Of a DNA stretch of 51,304 nucleotides, positions 16,067-24,008 are shown piece after piece. Every line of letters begins with the position of its first letter. Position 1 is the first letter of the stretch. The DNA is from an uncultured bacterium (GTDB lineage Bacteria > Spirochaetota > Spirochaetia > Sphaerochaetales > Sphaerochaetaceae): assembly GCA_905215015.1 (NCBI GenBank), contig CAJMOS010000006.1, positions 1 through 51,304 of the forward strand, in the 5' to 3' direction. The notes under the pieces are model-generated. The model saw nothing but the letters and a program-made list of their open reading frames with translations. It searched no databases and was not told the DNA's origin. The translations under genes were made by a program, and so were the position numbers.

Positions 16067-17035
16067 TCAGAAACAGATGGTCATGACTCGTTTCGTCGAG
16101 GGGGCCAGACACTTGTCCCCGCTGGGAATCCGGTACTGGGTGATGGTGGCCTGATTCGCGCTGCCGTCATAGTGCAGGATATACCATGCGGGGGCCTTGT
16201 CCTCGAGCAAATCGGGTCCATTCAGACAGGAAAGGGAGATTTCCTGCAGGTCGTCGGTGATGTGGTAGGGGCCCACCAGCAGATGGCGGTGGCCGTCGAT
16301 GTAGGCGCTTACCCCGTATGCGACCATGTCATGGATCATCCGTGCCCGTTCCTCTTCATCGGTGAGGGTCAGGTACGTGTAGACAGGGTTCTGGTCGGAG
16401 AGCGGGATGTGGCTGAGAAAGAGCTTTTTGTTGGAGTCCTGCCTAAGCGCATCCTCCAGCTTTTCGATCTGGGTCCCCCCGAAATAGCGCCTGCCGGTAT
16501 CCAGTCCGTACAGGCTGACGCCCCCGACCTCCAGTTTCCACTCCCCAGGTCCGAAATACGTCAGGAAATGGTCCCTGCCGTGTTTGCGCACGTCGTGGTT
16601 GCCCGGGGTGAAGAAGAAGGGAACGGTGCGGCTGCTGTCGCTTGTACCGATGAAGTAGGCATAGGTGTCCGGCAGGTCTCCAAGATACTCGCGCCTCGCC
16701 TCAAGGTACTGGCTCTCGTAGGAGTCGTCGGTCAGGTCCCCGAGGTGGATCAGGAAGGAGATGGGAATGCCGTCGCTGGCGCTTTTGTTGGCGGTGTACC
16801 AGGTCTGGAACCATGCGAAGTTGTCTGGATAATCCTCCGCCTTTCGTCCGACATGGGTGTCGGTCATGATCAGGGCGTACCAGTCGTTCGCGTCGGAGAC
16901 CGCTCCACTGGCGACCAGGTCGATCCCGTCAAAGTTCCCCGCCTTCTCCAGACTATCGTCCTGATGGTCCAACAGACCGAGCGAGCAGGAGGTGGCCAGC
17001 AAAAGTGTGGTCAGGGCAAGGGCAATGTGTCGCAT
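16067..17035 (-). CDS. Calcineurin-like phosphoesterase lipoprotein
   Basis: This 322-residue lipoprotein has a lipobox, LLLATSC, cleaved before Cys17. The metal centre motifs appear in order: DTHVG (residue 59), HLGDLTDD, FTPGNHDVRKHG, LSHIPL and DGHRHLLVG (usually GHxH). It is a dinuclear-metal phosphoesterase facing the periplasm or surface; the substrate is unknown. An AGGAGG site lies inside the end of the upstream gene, and the start follows that stop by one base, so the two are translationally coupled. It meets the MBL-like gene tail to tail with five bases between the stops. Confidence 0.85.
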   Translation of the reverse strand: MRHIALALTTLLLATSCSLGLLDHQDDSLEKAGNFDGIDLVASGAVSDANDWYALIMTDTHVGRKAEDYPDNFAWFQTWYTANKSASDGIPISFLIHLGDLTDDSYESQYLEARREYLGDLPDTYAYFIGTSDSSRTVPFFFTPGNHDVRKHGRDHFLTYFGPGEWKLEVGGVSLYGLDTGRRYFGGTQIEKLEDALRQDSNKKLFLSHIPLSDQNPVYTYLTLTDEEERARMIHDMVAYGVSAYIDGHRHLLVGPYHITDDLQEISLSCLNGPDLLEDKAPAWYILHYDGSANQATITQYRIPSGDKCLAPSTKRVMTICF

Positions 17036-17036
17036 A

Positions 17037-17687
17037 TCAGAACCTCCTTGTCACGGCTGCGCTGAAGCTGACGAGCGTGCAGCTTGTCAGCTCGTTCGGA
17101 TCGGCGTCGGTAAAGCGGGCGGTTTCCGTCAGGGTGAGGCTCCACTGGTCGTTGACCTGGTAGCTCATGTCCAGGCTGACAATCGGGGAGAGCCATTGGT
17201 ACGAATACAGGAAGAGGGTGGAGCTGTCGTAGGAGATGCTGACGTCCACCGGCCCATAGACGGCCCCCATCCAAAGATGCAGGGCGAGGTTCAGGTTGCC
17301 GAGGGGCTTGTCCATATCCTCGTGGAACCGGACCATGCCCTGTGCTCCGACGGTCAATCCTCCGTAGAGGTGGCGGAAACTGCCTCCGGGTCCGATGGTG
17401 GCCTCGAAGTCCAAGAGCGAGCCATACGCGTCCACCAGCGCGTCCCCTTTGTGTTCCCATACCACATGTTTTCCGATTGTTCCCCGATAGCCCATGGCGA
17501 CCTGCCAGGTAGGGGCGCTATGGAACCGGACACCGGTAGTCAGTCCTTTGTGGGAGAAAAGCAGCTGGGTGTCGAGGCAAGTCTCGCTCAGGGTTGTTTC
17601 CGTATAGCCAAGGCGCCACGAGAGCGAGGCCGCGCCCAATGGCATGACCCCCAGACAGACTGCGATAGCTAAACCTAACTTCCTCAT
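17037..17687 (-). CDS. Predicted outer-membrane beta-barrel-like protein
   Basis: This 216-residue protein has a signal peptide, MRKLGLAIAVCLGVMPLGAA. It is then rich in alternating hydrophobic and polar strands such as VDVSISYDSSTLFLYSYQWL, and it ends AAVTRRF with a terminal aromatic residue, as outer-membrane barrels do. I do not recognise the family. The start at 17687 (AAGG upstream) is preferred because the longer open frame crosses the divergent Hpt-like gene. It is coupled to the phosphoesterase lipoprotein gene downstream, so both probably act at the cell envelope. Confidence 0.6.
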   Translation of the reverse strand: MRKLGLAIAVCLGVMPLGAASLSWRLGYTETTLSETCLDTQLLFSHKGLTTGVRFHSAPTWQVAMGYRGTIGKHVVWEHKGDALVDAYGSLLDFEATIGPGGSFRHLYGGLTVGAQGMVRFHEDMDKPLGNLNLALHLWMGAVYGPVDVSISYDSSTLFLYSYQWLSPIVSLDMSYQVNDQWSLTLTETARFTDADPNELTSCTLVSFSAAVTRRF

Positions 17688-17702
17688 GGCCTTATCATAA
17701 AA

Positions 17703-17734
17703 CAATAAAGCGGTGCATTTCCATCGCTTTATTG
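17703..17734. repeat. Perfect 10-bp inverted repeat between divergent genes
   Basis: CAATAAAGCG (17703-17712) and CGCTTTATTG (17725-17734) flank a 12-base spacer. The dyad lies 16 bases before one gene and 26 before the other. It could be a shared operator; a terminator role is unlikely at the 5' ends of both genes. Confidence 0.7.
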
Positions 17735-17759
17735 GTATATTGGGATTCGAGAGGGCTGT

Positions 17760-18122
17760 ATGGGACAATTTCTGGAAGATTTGGGGAGCTGGGGCGCCGA
17801 CACGGAAGGCGCCATGCGGAGCCTGTATGCCGATGAGGAGTACTATGCCGGGCTGGTGCGGGCCTTCGCGCGGGATTCCCGTATCCGCTCTCTGGAAATC
17901 GCCATGCGGGCAAAGGATTATGCCGATGCCTTCACGCTGAGCCATGGGTTGATGAACGAGGCGCGGAAACTGGGGCTCACCCCCCTTTCGGTTCCCCTTT
18001 CGCTCTTTGCAGACCGTCTTCGGACACGCAACTGGAAGGACGCGCCAAACTTCTATGGGGAGGTCCAGGAGCAAATCGCGCGACTACAGGATTTGGTCAG
18101 CCGTTCGGACAGTTCTGTTTGA
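17760..18122 (+). CDS. Hpt-like histidine phosphotransfer protein
   Basis: This 120-residue, all-helical protein resembles a stand-alone Hpt domain, which relays phosphate between histidine kinases and response regulators. The segment LSHGLMNEARKLGLTPL at residues 60-76 aligns with the Hpt signature HxLKGxAxxLG. The phosphorylatable His62, the Leu and the ALG positions are kept, but the usual Lys-Gly is Met-Asn. The ATG at 17760 has GAGAGG upstream. No kinase or regulator gene is adjacent. The last 26 bases overlap the end of the ADP-ribosylglycohydrolase gene on the other strand. Activity as a true phosphotransfer protein is uncertain because of the changed motif. Confidence 0.65.
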   Translation: MGQFLEDLGSWGADTEGAMRSLYADEEYYAGLVRAFARDSRIRSLEIAMRAKDYADAFTLSHGLMNEARKLGLTPLSVPLSLFADRLRTRNWKDAPNFYGEVQEQIARLQDLVSRSDSSV

Positions 18123-19044
18123 CGAAGCGGGCGCAGATTTCATCGATCATGTCCTTGCGGGCAAGGTCATGGATCCAGCTTTCCGGCATTCCGGCGCGGG
18201 TATAGACGATTCCCGCCAAGCCGCCGGCGACGCTCGCGGTCGTGTCGGTGTCGTCCCCTAGGTTGACCGCCTTCAGGATGCACTCCTTGAAGCTTTTGGT
18301 GTTCAACAGGCACCAGATGGCCGCCTCAAGCGTGTCCACCACGTAGCCGGTGCTGTTGATCTCGTCAACAGGGGTAGCGGCGAAGTCGTCATGGAAGATC
18401 CTCTGGAAATGGCTTGCCTCGACCAGGCTGCGCTGGGTGCAGAATTCCTTTGCCTCGGCCAGCCCTTCCTTGATTCCATGCTCCAGGCTCTGTCCTTCCA
18501 AAAGGTGGAGGGCGATGGTGATGTAGATCTGGCAGGCCATCTTGCTGCGGAGGTGGGCGTGGGTCAGGGACGAGACATCGGCGGTGATCTCCATCGCTTG
18601 TCCGTAACTGATTTGTTTTGCCTTGAAGTAGAAGGCAAGGGGAAGAATCCTCATCAAGGAGCCGTTGCCGTTGTTGTATTCGTCGGTTCCCCCGCACTGC
18701 AGGACGGGAACGTCGCGGATGTACTGGTCGATCGCCTGGTCGGTAGCGAGCCCGATATCGAAGACTTTCCCGTAGGGAGTGTACATGCCAAGCTCCACCC
18801 AGGAGCGAAAGCGGTCCATCATGTCCAGGTAATCGATACCACCGGCAAGACTGTCCAGCGTGCAGAGGGCAAGGGAGCTGTCATCGGACCAGGTGCCCGG
18901 TCTCTGGTAATGGGTGCCATAGCCGGTCATGTCGATGATGGGATGTTCGGCGAGCTCGGAACGGGACATGAATTCAGCGGGAACTCCTACCGCATCCCCG
19001 ATACAAAGGCCATACATGCCATCAAACACGGAATCTTGCAACAT
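18097..19044 (-). CDS. ADP-ribosylglycohydrolase (DraG/ARH3) family protein
   Basis: This 315-residue enzyme would remove ADP-ribose from proteins or small molecules. The Mg-binding motifs are intact: GTWSDDSSLALC at about residue 50, NNGNGSLMRILPLA near 125, and NLGDDTDTTASVAGGLAG near 265. Loss of nitrogenase reactivation is not implied, since many relatives act elsewhere. The ATG at 19044 lacks a Shine-Dalgarno; TAAGAT lies six bases before it (19051-19056), another leaderless-type start. The gene tail overlaps the convergent Hpt-like gene by 26 bases. Confidence 0.88.
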   Translation of the reverse strand: MLQDSVFDGMYGLCIGDAVGVPAEFMSRSELAEHPIIDMTGYGTHYQRPGTWSDDSSLALCTLDSLAGGIDYLDMMDRFRSWVELGMYTPYGKVFDIGLATDQAIDQYIRDVPVLQCGGTDEYNNGNGSLMRILPLAFYFKAKQISYGQAMEITADVSSLTHAHLRSKMACQIYITIALHLLEGQSLEHGIKEGLAEAKEFCTQRSLVEASHFQRIFHDDFAATPVDEINSTGYVVDTLEAAIWCLLNTKSFKECILKAVNLGDDTDTTASVAGGLAGIVYTRAGMPESWIHDLARKDMIDEICARFVKQNCPNG

Positions 19045-19100
19045 GCACCCATCTTAGCAGGTTGGTGAACAAACGGAAAGGGGAAAAAAGCACAGGAAAA

Positions 19101-19131
19101 CGAAAAAGGGGCCGCCTAAGAGCGACCCCTT
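19101..19131 (-). terminator. Rho-independent terminator of lipoprotein gene
   Basis: Minus strand: AAGGGG-t-CGC, a six-base loop, GCG-g-CCCCTT, then TTTCG. It lies 24 bases past the lipoprotein stop. Confidence 0.8.
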
Positions 19132-19154
19132 CGTGCAAGAACTCTTCTGATACG

Positions 19155-19811
19155 TCAGTTCTTCTTGGCGTTCTTCTGGGTCAGCAGCTCGGACAGTTCC
19201 TTCTTGTAGCGTCCATCCTTGCGGTACTGCTTCAGATAGTAGTAGTAGCTGTTCTTGTTGTAGGCCTCGATGGCGACCTTGCGCTCCTTGGCCATGTCGA
19301 AGTAGGGCTGGACGTTGATGCCGAGAGCCTTGACGTAGTCGCCATAGGCGGCCATGCCCTCATCCATCAGGTTGATGTAGGCGTCAATCTCTTCCTCGCT
19401 CATGGCGCCGTCGATTAGGCTGGTGACAATCTCGTCAGCCTTGGCCAGGGCCTTGGCAGTCAGTGTTCCATCCGGGTCGTTGGCCGGATCGGTCAGCTGG
19501 TAGGCGATGTCCAGAGCCTCGTCAACCGTGATATTGCTGGCGTTGGCAGCATCGATTCTCTCAGCAAGGGTCGGCGCGGCGGGAGCCTCGACGACAGGGG
19601 CTGCGGACGGCGCAGGTGCGGACGCTTCCTTTACCGGTGCCGGCGCGGCGGAAGGTGCGGGTTCAGCCTTCGGAGCCTCGACGGGCGCTGCGGGAACAGC
19701 GGCCGGAGCGGCGGGAATCTGCTCCGCTTCGGGGGAAGCAGTAGTGGCGCAGGAGGCCAGCAGGGCGACCAGGAGCAGGGCGGCGATGCCCAGAGAATAC
19801 GTTTTCTTCAT
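19155..19811 (-). CDS. Pro/Ala-rich lipoprotein of unknown function
   Basis: This 218-residue lipoprotein has the signal MKKTYSLGIAALLLVALLAS followed by the lipobox Cys21. Residues 25-85 are a Pro-Ala-Glu-rich, flexible linker. The C-terminal part is helical and charged, with a tyrosine cluster (NSYYYYLKQY) and a Lys-rich end. The ATG at 19811 follows GAGGAG. It has its own terminator and is divergent from the lpoB gene. The long linker suggests it spans periplasm or peptidoglycan; I recognise no catalytic domain. Confidence 0.75.
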   Translation of the reverse strand: MKKTYSLGIAALLLVALLASCATTASPEAEQIPAAPAAVPAAPVEAPKAEPAPSAAPAPVKEASAPAPSAAPVVEAPAAPTLAERIDAANASNITVDEALDIAYQLTDPANDPDGTLTAKALAKADEIVTSLIDGAMSEEEIDAYINLMDEGMAAYGDYVKALGINVQPYFDMAKERKVAIEAYNKNSYYYYLKQYRKDGRYKKELSELLTQKNAKKN

Positions 19812-20044
19812 AATGAAAATCTCCTCAACAGGGTGCAGACAAGGTCTGCTTTCCTCTCATAGTAACCGTATTGAAATTAATGGGCAAGAAGGTTGTTCGC
19901 AAAAACGGGAAACACCTTCTTCCCACGTTCAACTGCTACAAACAAAGCACAGGGGAAAAGGCTACAAAATTCTTTGCGATTCCCTTACTAGGATTCAGGA
20001 AATGAATATGCTATAAAGGAATCAAAGAAGCGAGGAAATGCACA

Positions 20045-20635
20045 ATGAGAAGATTGCTGTTGCTGGTGGCATGCGTCCTTACCATCTTGACTGGCTGCAC
20101 GACGACAAAGGTTTCGAGAATCAGCGAGGACAAGAAGATCGATCTCTCCGGAAACTGGAACGACACGGATATCACCATCGTTTCCAACGACATGATTGAC
20201 GACTGCCTGAAGGGGAGATGGCTGAAGCTGGATACTGTCGGCAAGAAGCCGGTGGTCGTCATCGGAGAAATCGAGAACCGTTCCAGCGAGCACATCGATA
20301 CCACGATTGTCGGCAAGAAACTGGAGTCCGCCCTGGTCGGTAGCGGCAAGGTGGTCACCGTCAACGACTTCGAGAAGCGCGGAACCTTGGAGGCGGAGCG
20401 CGCCTATCAGGCGAAGAACGCATCCGCGGCGACCGCCAAGGCCAGCGGCAACGAGACGGGCGCCGACTACATCCTGCTCGGGTCCGTCTCCACCAATGTC
20501 GACCAGCAGGGCAACCAGAGCGTGCGTACCTACTACGTCGACCTTGAGCTGGTGGATATCGCCTCTGGCGAGAAGGTGTGGATGAACGAGAAGACCATCA
20601 AGAAACTCATTCAGAAAGACCATTACAAGTTCTGA
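20045..20635 (+). CDS. lpoB: LpoB-like penicillin-binding protein activator lipoprotein
   Basis: This 196-residue outer-membrane-type lipoprotein (lipobox LTILTGC) has an LpoB-like domain. In E. coli LpoB reaches through peptidoglycan to stimulate PBP1b. The segments LSGNWNDTDITIVSNDMIDD, VVIGEIENRSSEHIDT and GADYILLGSVSTNVDQ are characteristic and in order. Unlike E. coli LpoB there is almost no disordered spacer after the lipid anchor. The ATG at 20045 has GAGGAAA upstream. The COG3014-type lipoprotein gene starts nine bases later, so the two are one operon. Confidence 0.85.
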   Translation: MRRLLLLVACVLTILTGCTTTKVSRISEDKKIDLSGNWNDTDITIVSNDMIDDCLKGRWLKLDTVGKKPVVVIGEIENRSSEHIDTTIVGKKLESALVGSGKVVTVNDFEKRGTLEAERAYQAKNASAATAKASGNETGADYILLGSVSTNVDQQGNQSVRTYYVDLELVDIASGEKVWMNEKTIKKLIQKDHYKF

Positions 20636-20643
20636 GGATTCCC

Positions 20644-21915
20644 ATGCGTGACGGGGTGATTCTGCTTCTTGCAACCTGCCTGCTCGCCGGTTGCGCGAGC
20701 ACGGTTGACATACACAAGACGGAGCTTGGACTCTACCATGGCGACTATGCCCATGCCCTGGAGCAGGTGCAAGAGGAATCGGTGTCGATCGAGAAGCGGC
20801 AAGGACCGATTGTCCGGGCTCTCGACGTGGGAATCGTCCAGCATTACGCGGGAGACTATCATGGCTCCAACGTCAGCCTGACGGAAGCGGAAACGGGAAT
20901 CGCGAAGGCCTTTACCAAAAGCGTGAGCCGCTCTGCCGCAAGCTTCGTCATCAACGACAACACCAAGGAATACCCCGGCGAGGACTTCGAAGACATCTAC
21001 ATCAACATCTTCAAGGCTTTGAACTATGCCCGTCTGGGCGAGATTTCCGATTCGATGGTGGAAATCCGTCGTTCCAGCGAGAAGCAACAGGTGTTGCTCG
21101 ACCTCTACAGCTCGTACAACCAGGAACATGACGAGAAGATCGCCTTTACCCACAGCGCCCTCGGGGAATGGCTTGGCATGGTCTTCAGCCAGCATTTGGG
21201 AAACCGGAACGACGCCCAGTACTACGCCCGGAGGGTGGCCGACGCCTTTGCCAACGAGAAGGACCTCTATCCGTTCGCGATGCCCCAGGCGGCAACGCTC
21301 CAGACCTCCGTGGAGGGGAAAACGTCCGTCTACCTGCTCGCCTTCACCAATATCGAGCCACGCAAACGGGAGGTCCAGGAATCGTTATGGATGCCCAGCG
21401 GCAACTGGATGACGGTCGCAGTCCCCGAGCTGATGGCACGGGAGTCGGAGGTGCAACAGATTCTCGTGACGGTCGACGGAACATCGGTCGGGCAGATGGA
21501 GGTGATGGAGAGCATTTCCAGAATCGCCATCAACACCTATCTGCTGAAGAAGTCCGGCATCTACGCCAAGGCGATGCTCCGGGCGGCCGGGAAACTGGTT
21601 GCCACGGACGTGGTGGATGTGGCGGGTCATGTCGCGGCGGCGAACAGCTCGGATAGTTCAGGCGGCGCCTGGCTGCTGGCGGACCTCGCCACCTTGGCCG
21701 CCAACCTGGCAGGCAACCTTTCCGAACGGGCAGACGTGCGCATGTCCCACTTTTTCCCGGGCCGCGCCTATATCGGCTCGGTCGACCTGTCCGGGGGAGC
21801 CCATGAGGTCATCCTGACCTATATGGGGGAGAAGGAAGTCCTGAAGCAGGAGCGTTTCCTTGTCGATGTTGAGCCCGGAAGGTTCTATCTGATGGAGAGC
21901 TTCTGCCTCCGTTAG
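20644..21915 (+). CDS. COG3014-type lipoprotein, partner of LpoB
   Basis: This 423-residue lipoprotein (MRDGVILLLATCLLAGC) has helical repeats in its first half, of TPR-like character (YHGDYAHALEQVQEE, EDIYINIFKALNYARLGE). Its second half is beta-rich and contains FFPGRAYIGSVDLSGG. The layout and its place directly after lpoB match the COG3014 family, whose function is not established. The start at 20644 is set by the GAGG site and the signal peptide, not the longer open frame at 20578 that runs inside lpoB. A role in cell-wall synthesis is inferred from the neighbour. Confidence 0.75.
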   Translation: MRDGVILLLATCLLAGCASTVDIHKTELGLYHGDYAHALEQVQEESVSIEKRQGPIVRALDVGIVQHYAGDYHGSNVSLTEAETGIAKAFTKSVSRSAASFVINDNTKEYPGEDFEDIYINIFKALNYARLGEISDSMVEIRRSSEKQQVLLDLYSSYNQEHDEKIAFTHSALGEWLGMVFSQHLGNRNDAQYYARRVADAFANEKDLYPFAMPQAATLQTSVEGKTSVYLLAFTNIEPRKREVQESLWMPSGNWMTVAVPELMARESEVQQILVTVDGTSVGQMEVMESISRIAINTYLLKKSGIYAKAMLRAAGKLVATDVVDVAGHVAAANSSDSSGGAWLLADLATLAANLAGNLSERADVRMSHFFPGRAYIGSVDLSGGAHEVILTYMGEKEVLKQERFLVDVEPGRFYLMESFCLR

Positions 21916-22073
21916 GGGAACGAAAGCCTAGGAAGAATACGTGCCTTAGTTACGATATACCACGAAAAATCTGAAGATGTAGCGTGGTTGGAACGGACAA
22001 AACCCTTATACATTGATTCCTGAAAAAAGCAGAGCGTGGAAAAAGAAAACCAGCCCTGCGGAGAAGGGAATGC

Positions 22074-22403
22074 ATGGTACGCGACGTAAAGATCACGGTC
22101 CTTGCTACGACGTTCAACAAGGAACTGGCGGATATGTATGGTGTGGAGGGACTTGGCCCCTGCCCGTGCAACAGGCCGGGGCAGGTGTATATCTCCCACG
22201 GTGGCTTGAAGCCTGACGGGCTCTGCGATGACGCATGGATCGCATTTGAGCGGTTTGTTTTCGCCTTGGCCCATGGCTCGGATAGGTTCTTTCCGGACTG
22301 GATCCGGGTGCCGAAGACCACAATCAACTGCTGCAACGACGGAATCCGTCCTGTTGTCTTCCGGCTGGAAGCAATCGAACAAGAGAAAACAGACAATGCA
22401 TGA
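22074..22403 (+). CDS. TIGR04076 family protein
   Basis: This small protein of 109 residues belongs to the TIGR04076 group, whose role is unknown. The family pattern is visible: DVKITVLATTF at the start, GLGPCPCNRPGQVYIS in the middle and INCCNDGIRPVVFRLEAIE at the end. Conserved cysteines in CPC and CC suggest metal or redox chemistry. The ATG at 22074 has GAGAAGG upstream. The flavin reductase gene starts 13 bases later, so they form an operon. It lies at the left edge of a redox cassette (22074-26928) that looks acquired. Confidence 0.8.
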   Translation: MVRDVKITVLATTFNKELADMYGVEGLGPCPCNRPGQVYISHGGLKPDGLCDDAWIAFERFVFALAHGSDRFFPDWIRVPKTTINCCNDGIRPVVFRLEAIEQEKTDNA

Positions 22404-22415
22404 AGGAGGCAACAT

Positions 22416-22931
22416 ATGACGACAAGGAAAATCGAACTTTCAGAGATTGCAAAAAGGATCGATCCCGTCATCGGGATGAGAGAAAACTGGTACCTCGTTA
22501 CCGCTGAAAAAGACGGAAAGGCAAATGCCCTGACCGCGGGCTGGGGCGCTTTCGGGAATGTATGGGAGAAGAAGACGGTCACCGTGTACATCCGGCCTCA
22601 GAGATACACGAAAGAGTTTATGGATGCCGCGGGAAGATTCACGCTGACATTCTTTGAAGGGCATCAGCAGGAGTTGCTGTATATGGGTTCGCACTCTGGA
22701 AAGGATGTTCCGGACAAGATTGAGAAGGCGGGCCTTACCCTGATTCATGCGGAAGGCGAGCCGACGTACGAGGAAGGGAAGTATATGCTGGTCTGCCGAA
22801 CCTTGTACCGGCAGGCGCAGAAGCCGGAGAATTTCATCGATCCCTCTTTCGCAGAGAAGACCTTCCCCGGTCACGACTATTCGGTCATGTACATCGCGGA
22901 AATCGAGGCGGCATACGAGCTTGTAAAGTAA
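22416..22931 (+). CDS. Flavin reductase-like (FMN-binding split barrel) protein
   Basis: This 171-residue protein of the flavin reductase-like family binds FMN and usually reduces flavins or acts as a small flavoprotein. The block NALTAGWGAFGNVWEKKTVT and the segment VYIRPQRYTKEFMDAAGRFT are the flavin-binding region. A GGAGG site precedes the ATG at 22416. It is the second gene after the TIGR04076 protein and is followed by a strong terminator. Its redox partner could be the flavodoxin encoded on the other strand. Confidence 0.85.
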   Translation: MTTRKIELSEIAKRIDPVIGMRENWYLVTAEKDGKANALTAGWGAFGNVWEKKTVTVYIRPQRYTKEFMDAAGRFTLTFFEGHQQELLYMGSHSGKDVPDKIEKAGLTLIHAEGEPTYEEGKYMLVCRTLYRQAQKPENFIDPSFAEKTFPGHDYSVMYIAEIEAAYELVK

Positions 22932-22952
22932 TGGCCATTGTGCGCCTCATGT

Positions 22953-22992
22953 GCCGGAGCGCGGTTTCGTGCCGTGTTCCGGCCCTTTTTTA
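22953..22992 (+). terminator. Rho-independent terminator after flavin reductase gene
   Basis: GCCGGA..CGCGG pairs with CCG.G.TCCGGC (22953-22983) and is followed by CCTTTTTTA. It lies 21 bases past the stop. Confidence 0.82.
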
Positions 22993-23219
22993 GGTTCAGG
23001 CCAGCATGTTGGGGGATGCCGGTTACTCATAGGTCCTGGAGAAACAGTACTCCGCCAGCGGTCCTCGTGTTGTGCACAGGTGCGGCTGGACGGCCACGTC
23101 GAAGCTTGCCACATGCGAATCGTCGTCCCTGGGAAGGGTGTCTACAATCTTGAGCAACCATCTGCAGAGAGCCGGTTTCGTGAAGGCTGCGCATGAGAAA
23201 TCGCCAGGAAGGTGCGGCT

Positions 23220-23993
23220 TCATTTCAGGTTGCCGCTTTCTCGAAGCCATGTGGTCACAGCCTGTTCCGCCTGCCTCCGTTGCGTTTGCGCCGTGTCGCC
23301 GCGGACGGCGAGTCCATCCCGCACATCAGCTCCGGTGCAAATTCTCCGGATCGCATCCACGGTTCCAAGAAGTCCCTCGGAGCCGCTGGTGTCAAACGGA
23401 TAGATGGTCTTTCCTGTGAAATCATGATCTTCCAGGAAATGGTAGACAATCATGGGCATGTCGTCGAACCAGAGAGGGTAACCGATGAACACCGTGCCAT
23501 ACTTGTCCCAGTTTTCCACATCGCCGACATAGTCCGGCCTTGCGTTTCCTTCCCGCTCCTTTCCGGCAACTTCGAAAAGCCCCTGCAGGTCGTACGGATA
23601 GTCATTGACCGGCACAATCTCAAACATGTCTGCTCCGGTGTGTGCTGCAATGAAGCCGGCGATGATCGCAGTGTTTCCCTCGGTGATTTTTCCCACGCCG
23701 TATTGCTCTCCGCTACGGGAAAAATAGACGACAAGGGAGCTTCCCGGTTCTGCATCCGTGGCAGCATGGGAAACCGGTTCCTGGAAAGATGGCGTTCTTC
23801 CTTTTGCGGTTTTTGCGCAAGCGCCAAGGAGGAAAAAAGGCGCTATCATCAGAAGAAAAAGATTCAGCACGTGCCCTTTTTGCATGCTGACACGGCTTGG
23901 AATTGGTTGCGTATGAGGGGACGGCCGTTTCCAGGCTGTCCCCGGATGCACAAATAGGGTGAAGATGTCGCTAAGGAGTTCCCTGATTTCCAT
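23220..23993 (-). CDS. Flavodoxin-domain lipoprotein
   Basis: This is a long-chain flavodoxin-like protein. SLVVYFSRSGEQYG holds the FMN phosphate loop, and VFIGYPLWFDDMP and YPFDTSGSEGLLG are the flavin-flanking loops. A hydrophobic stretch ending FFLLGAC is a good lipobox, implying a membrane-anchored electron carrier. The start is unclear. ATG 23993 has AGGAG five bases upstream but places 36 odd residues before the signal. ATG 23885 starts neatly at the signal peptide but has no ribosome site. The acetyltransferase gene lies 15 bases upstream of the first option, in the same operon. Confidence 0.78.
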   Translation of the reverse strand: MEIRELLSDIFTLFVHPGTAWKRPSPHTQPIPSRVSMQKGHVLNLFLLMIAPFFLLGACAKTAKGRTPSFQEPVSHAATDAEPGSSLVVYFSRSGEQYGVGKITEGNTAIIAGFIAAHTGADMFEIVPVNDYPYDLQGLFEVAGKEREGNARPDYVGDVENWDKYGTVFIGYPLWFDDMPMIVYHFLEDHDFTGKTIYPFDTSGSEGLLGTVDAIRRICTGADVRDGLAVRGDTAQTQRRQAEQAVTTWLRESGNLK

Positions 23994-24008
23994 ACATGCT
24001 CCTACTGG

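Noticed and set aside
21950..22073. Possible short minus-strand peptide before the TIGR04076 gene
   Set aside because: No start signal or family match; treated as intergenic.
23023..23250. Minus-strand 75-codon frame after the flavodoxin gene
   Set aside because: The peptide looks vaguely protein-like but has no recognised motif, overlaps the flavodoxin end and lacks a ribosome site. It may be a remnant but cannot be supported.
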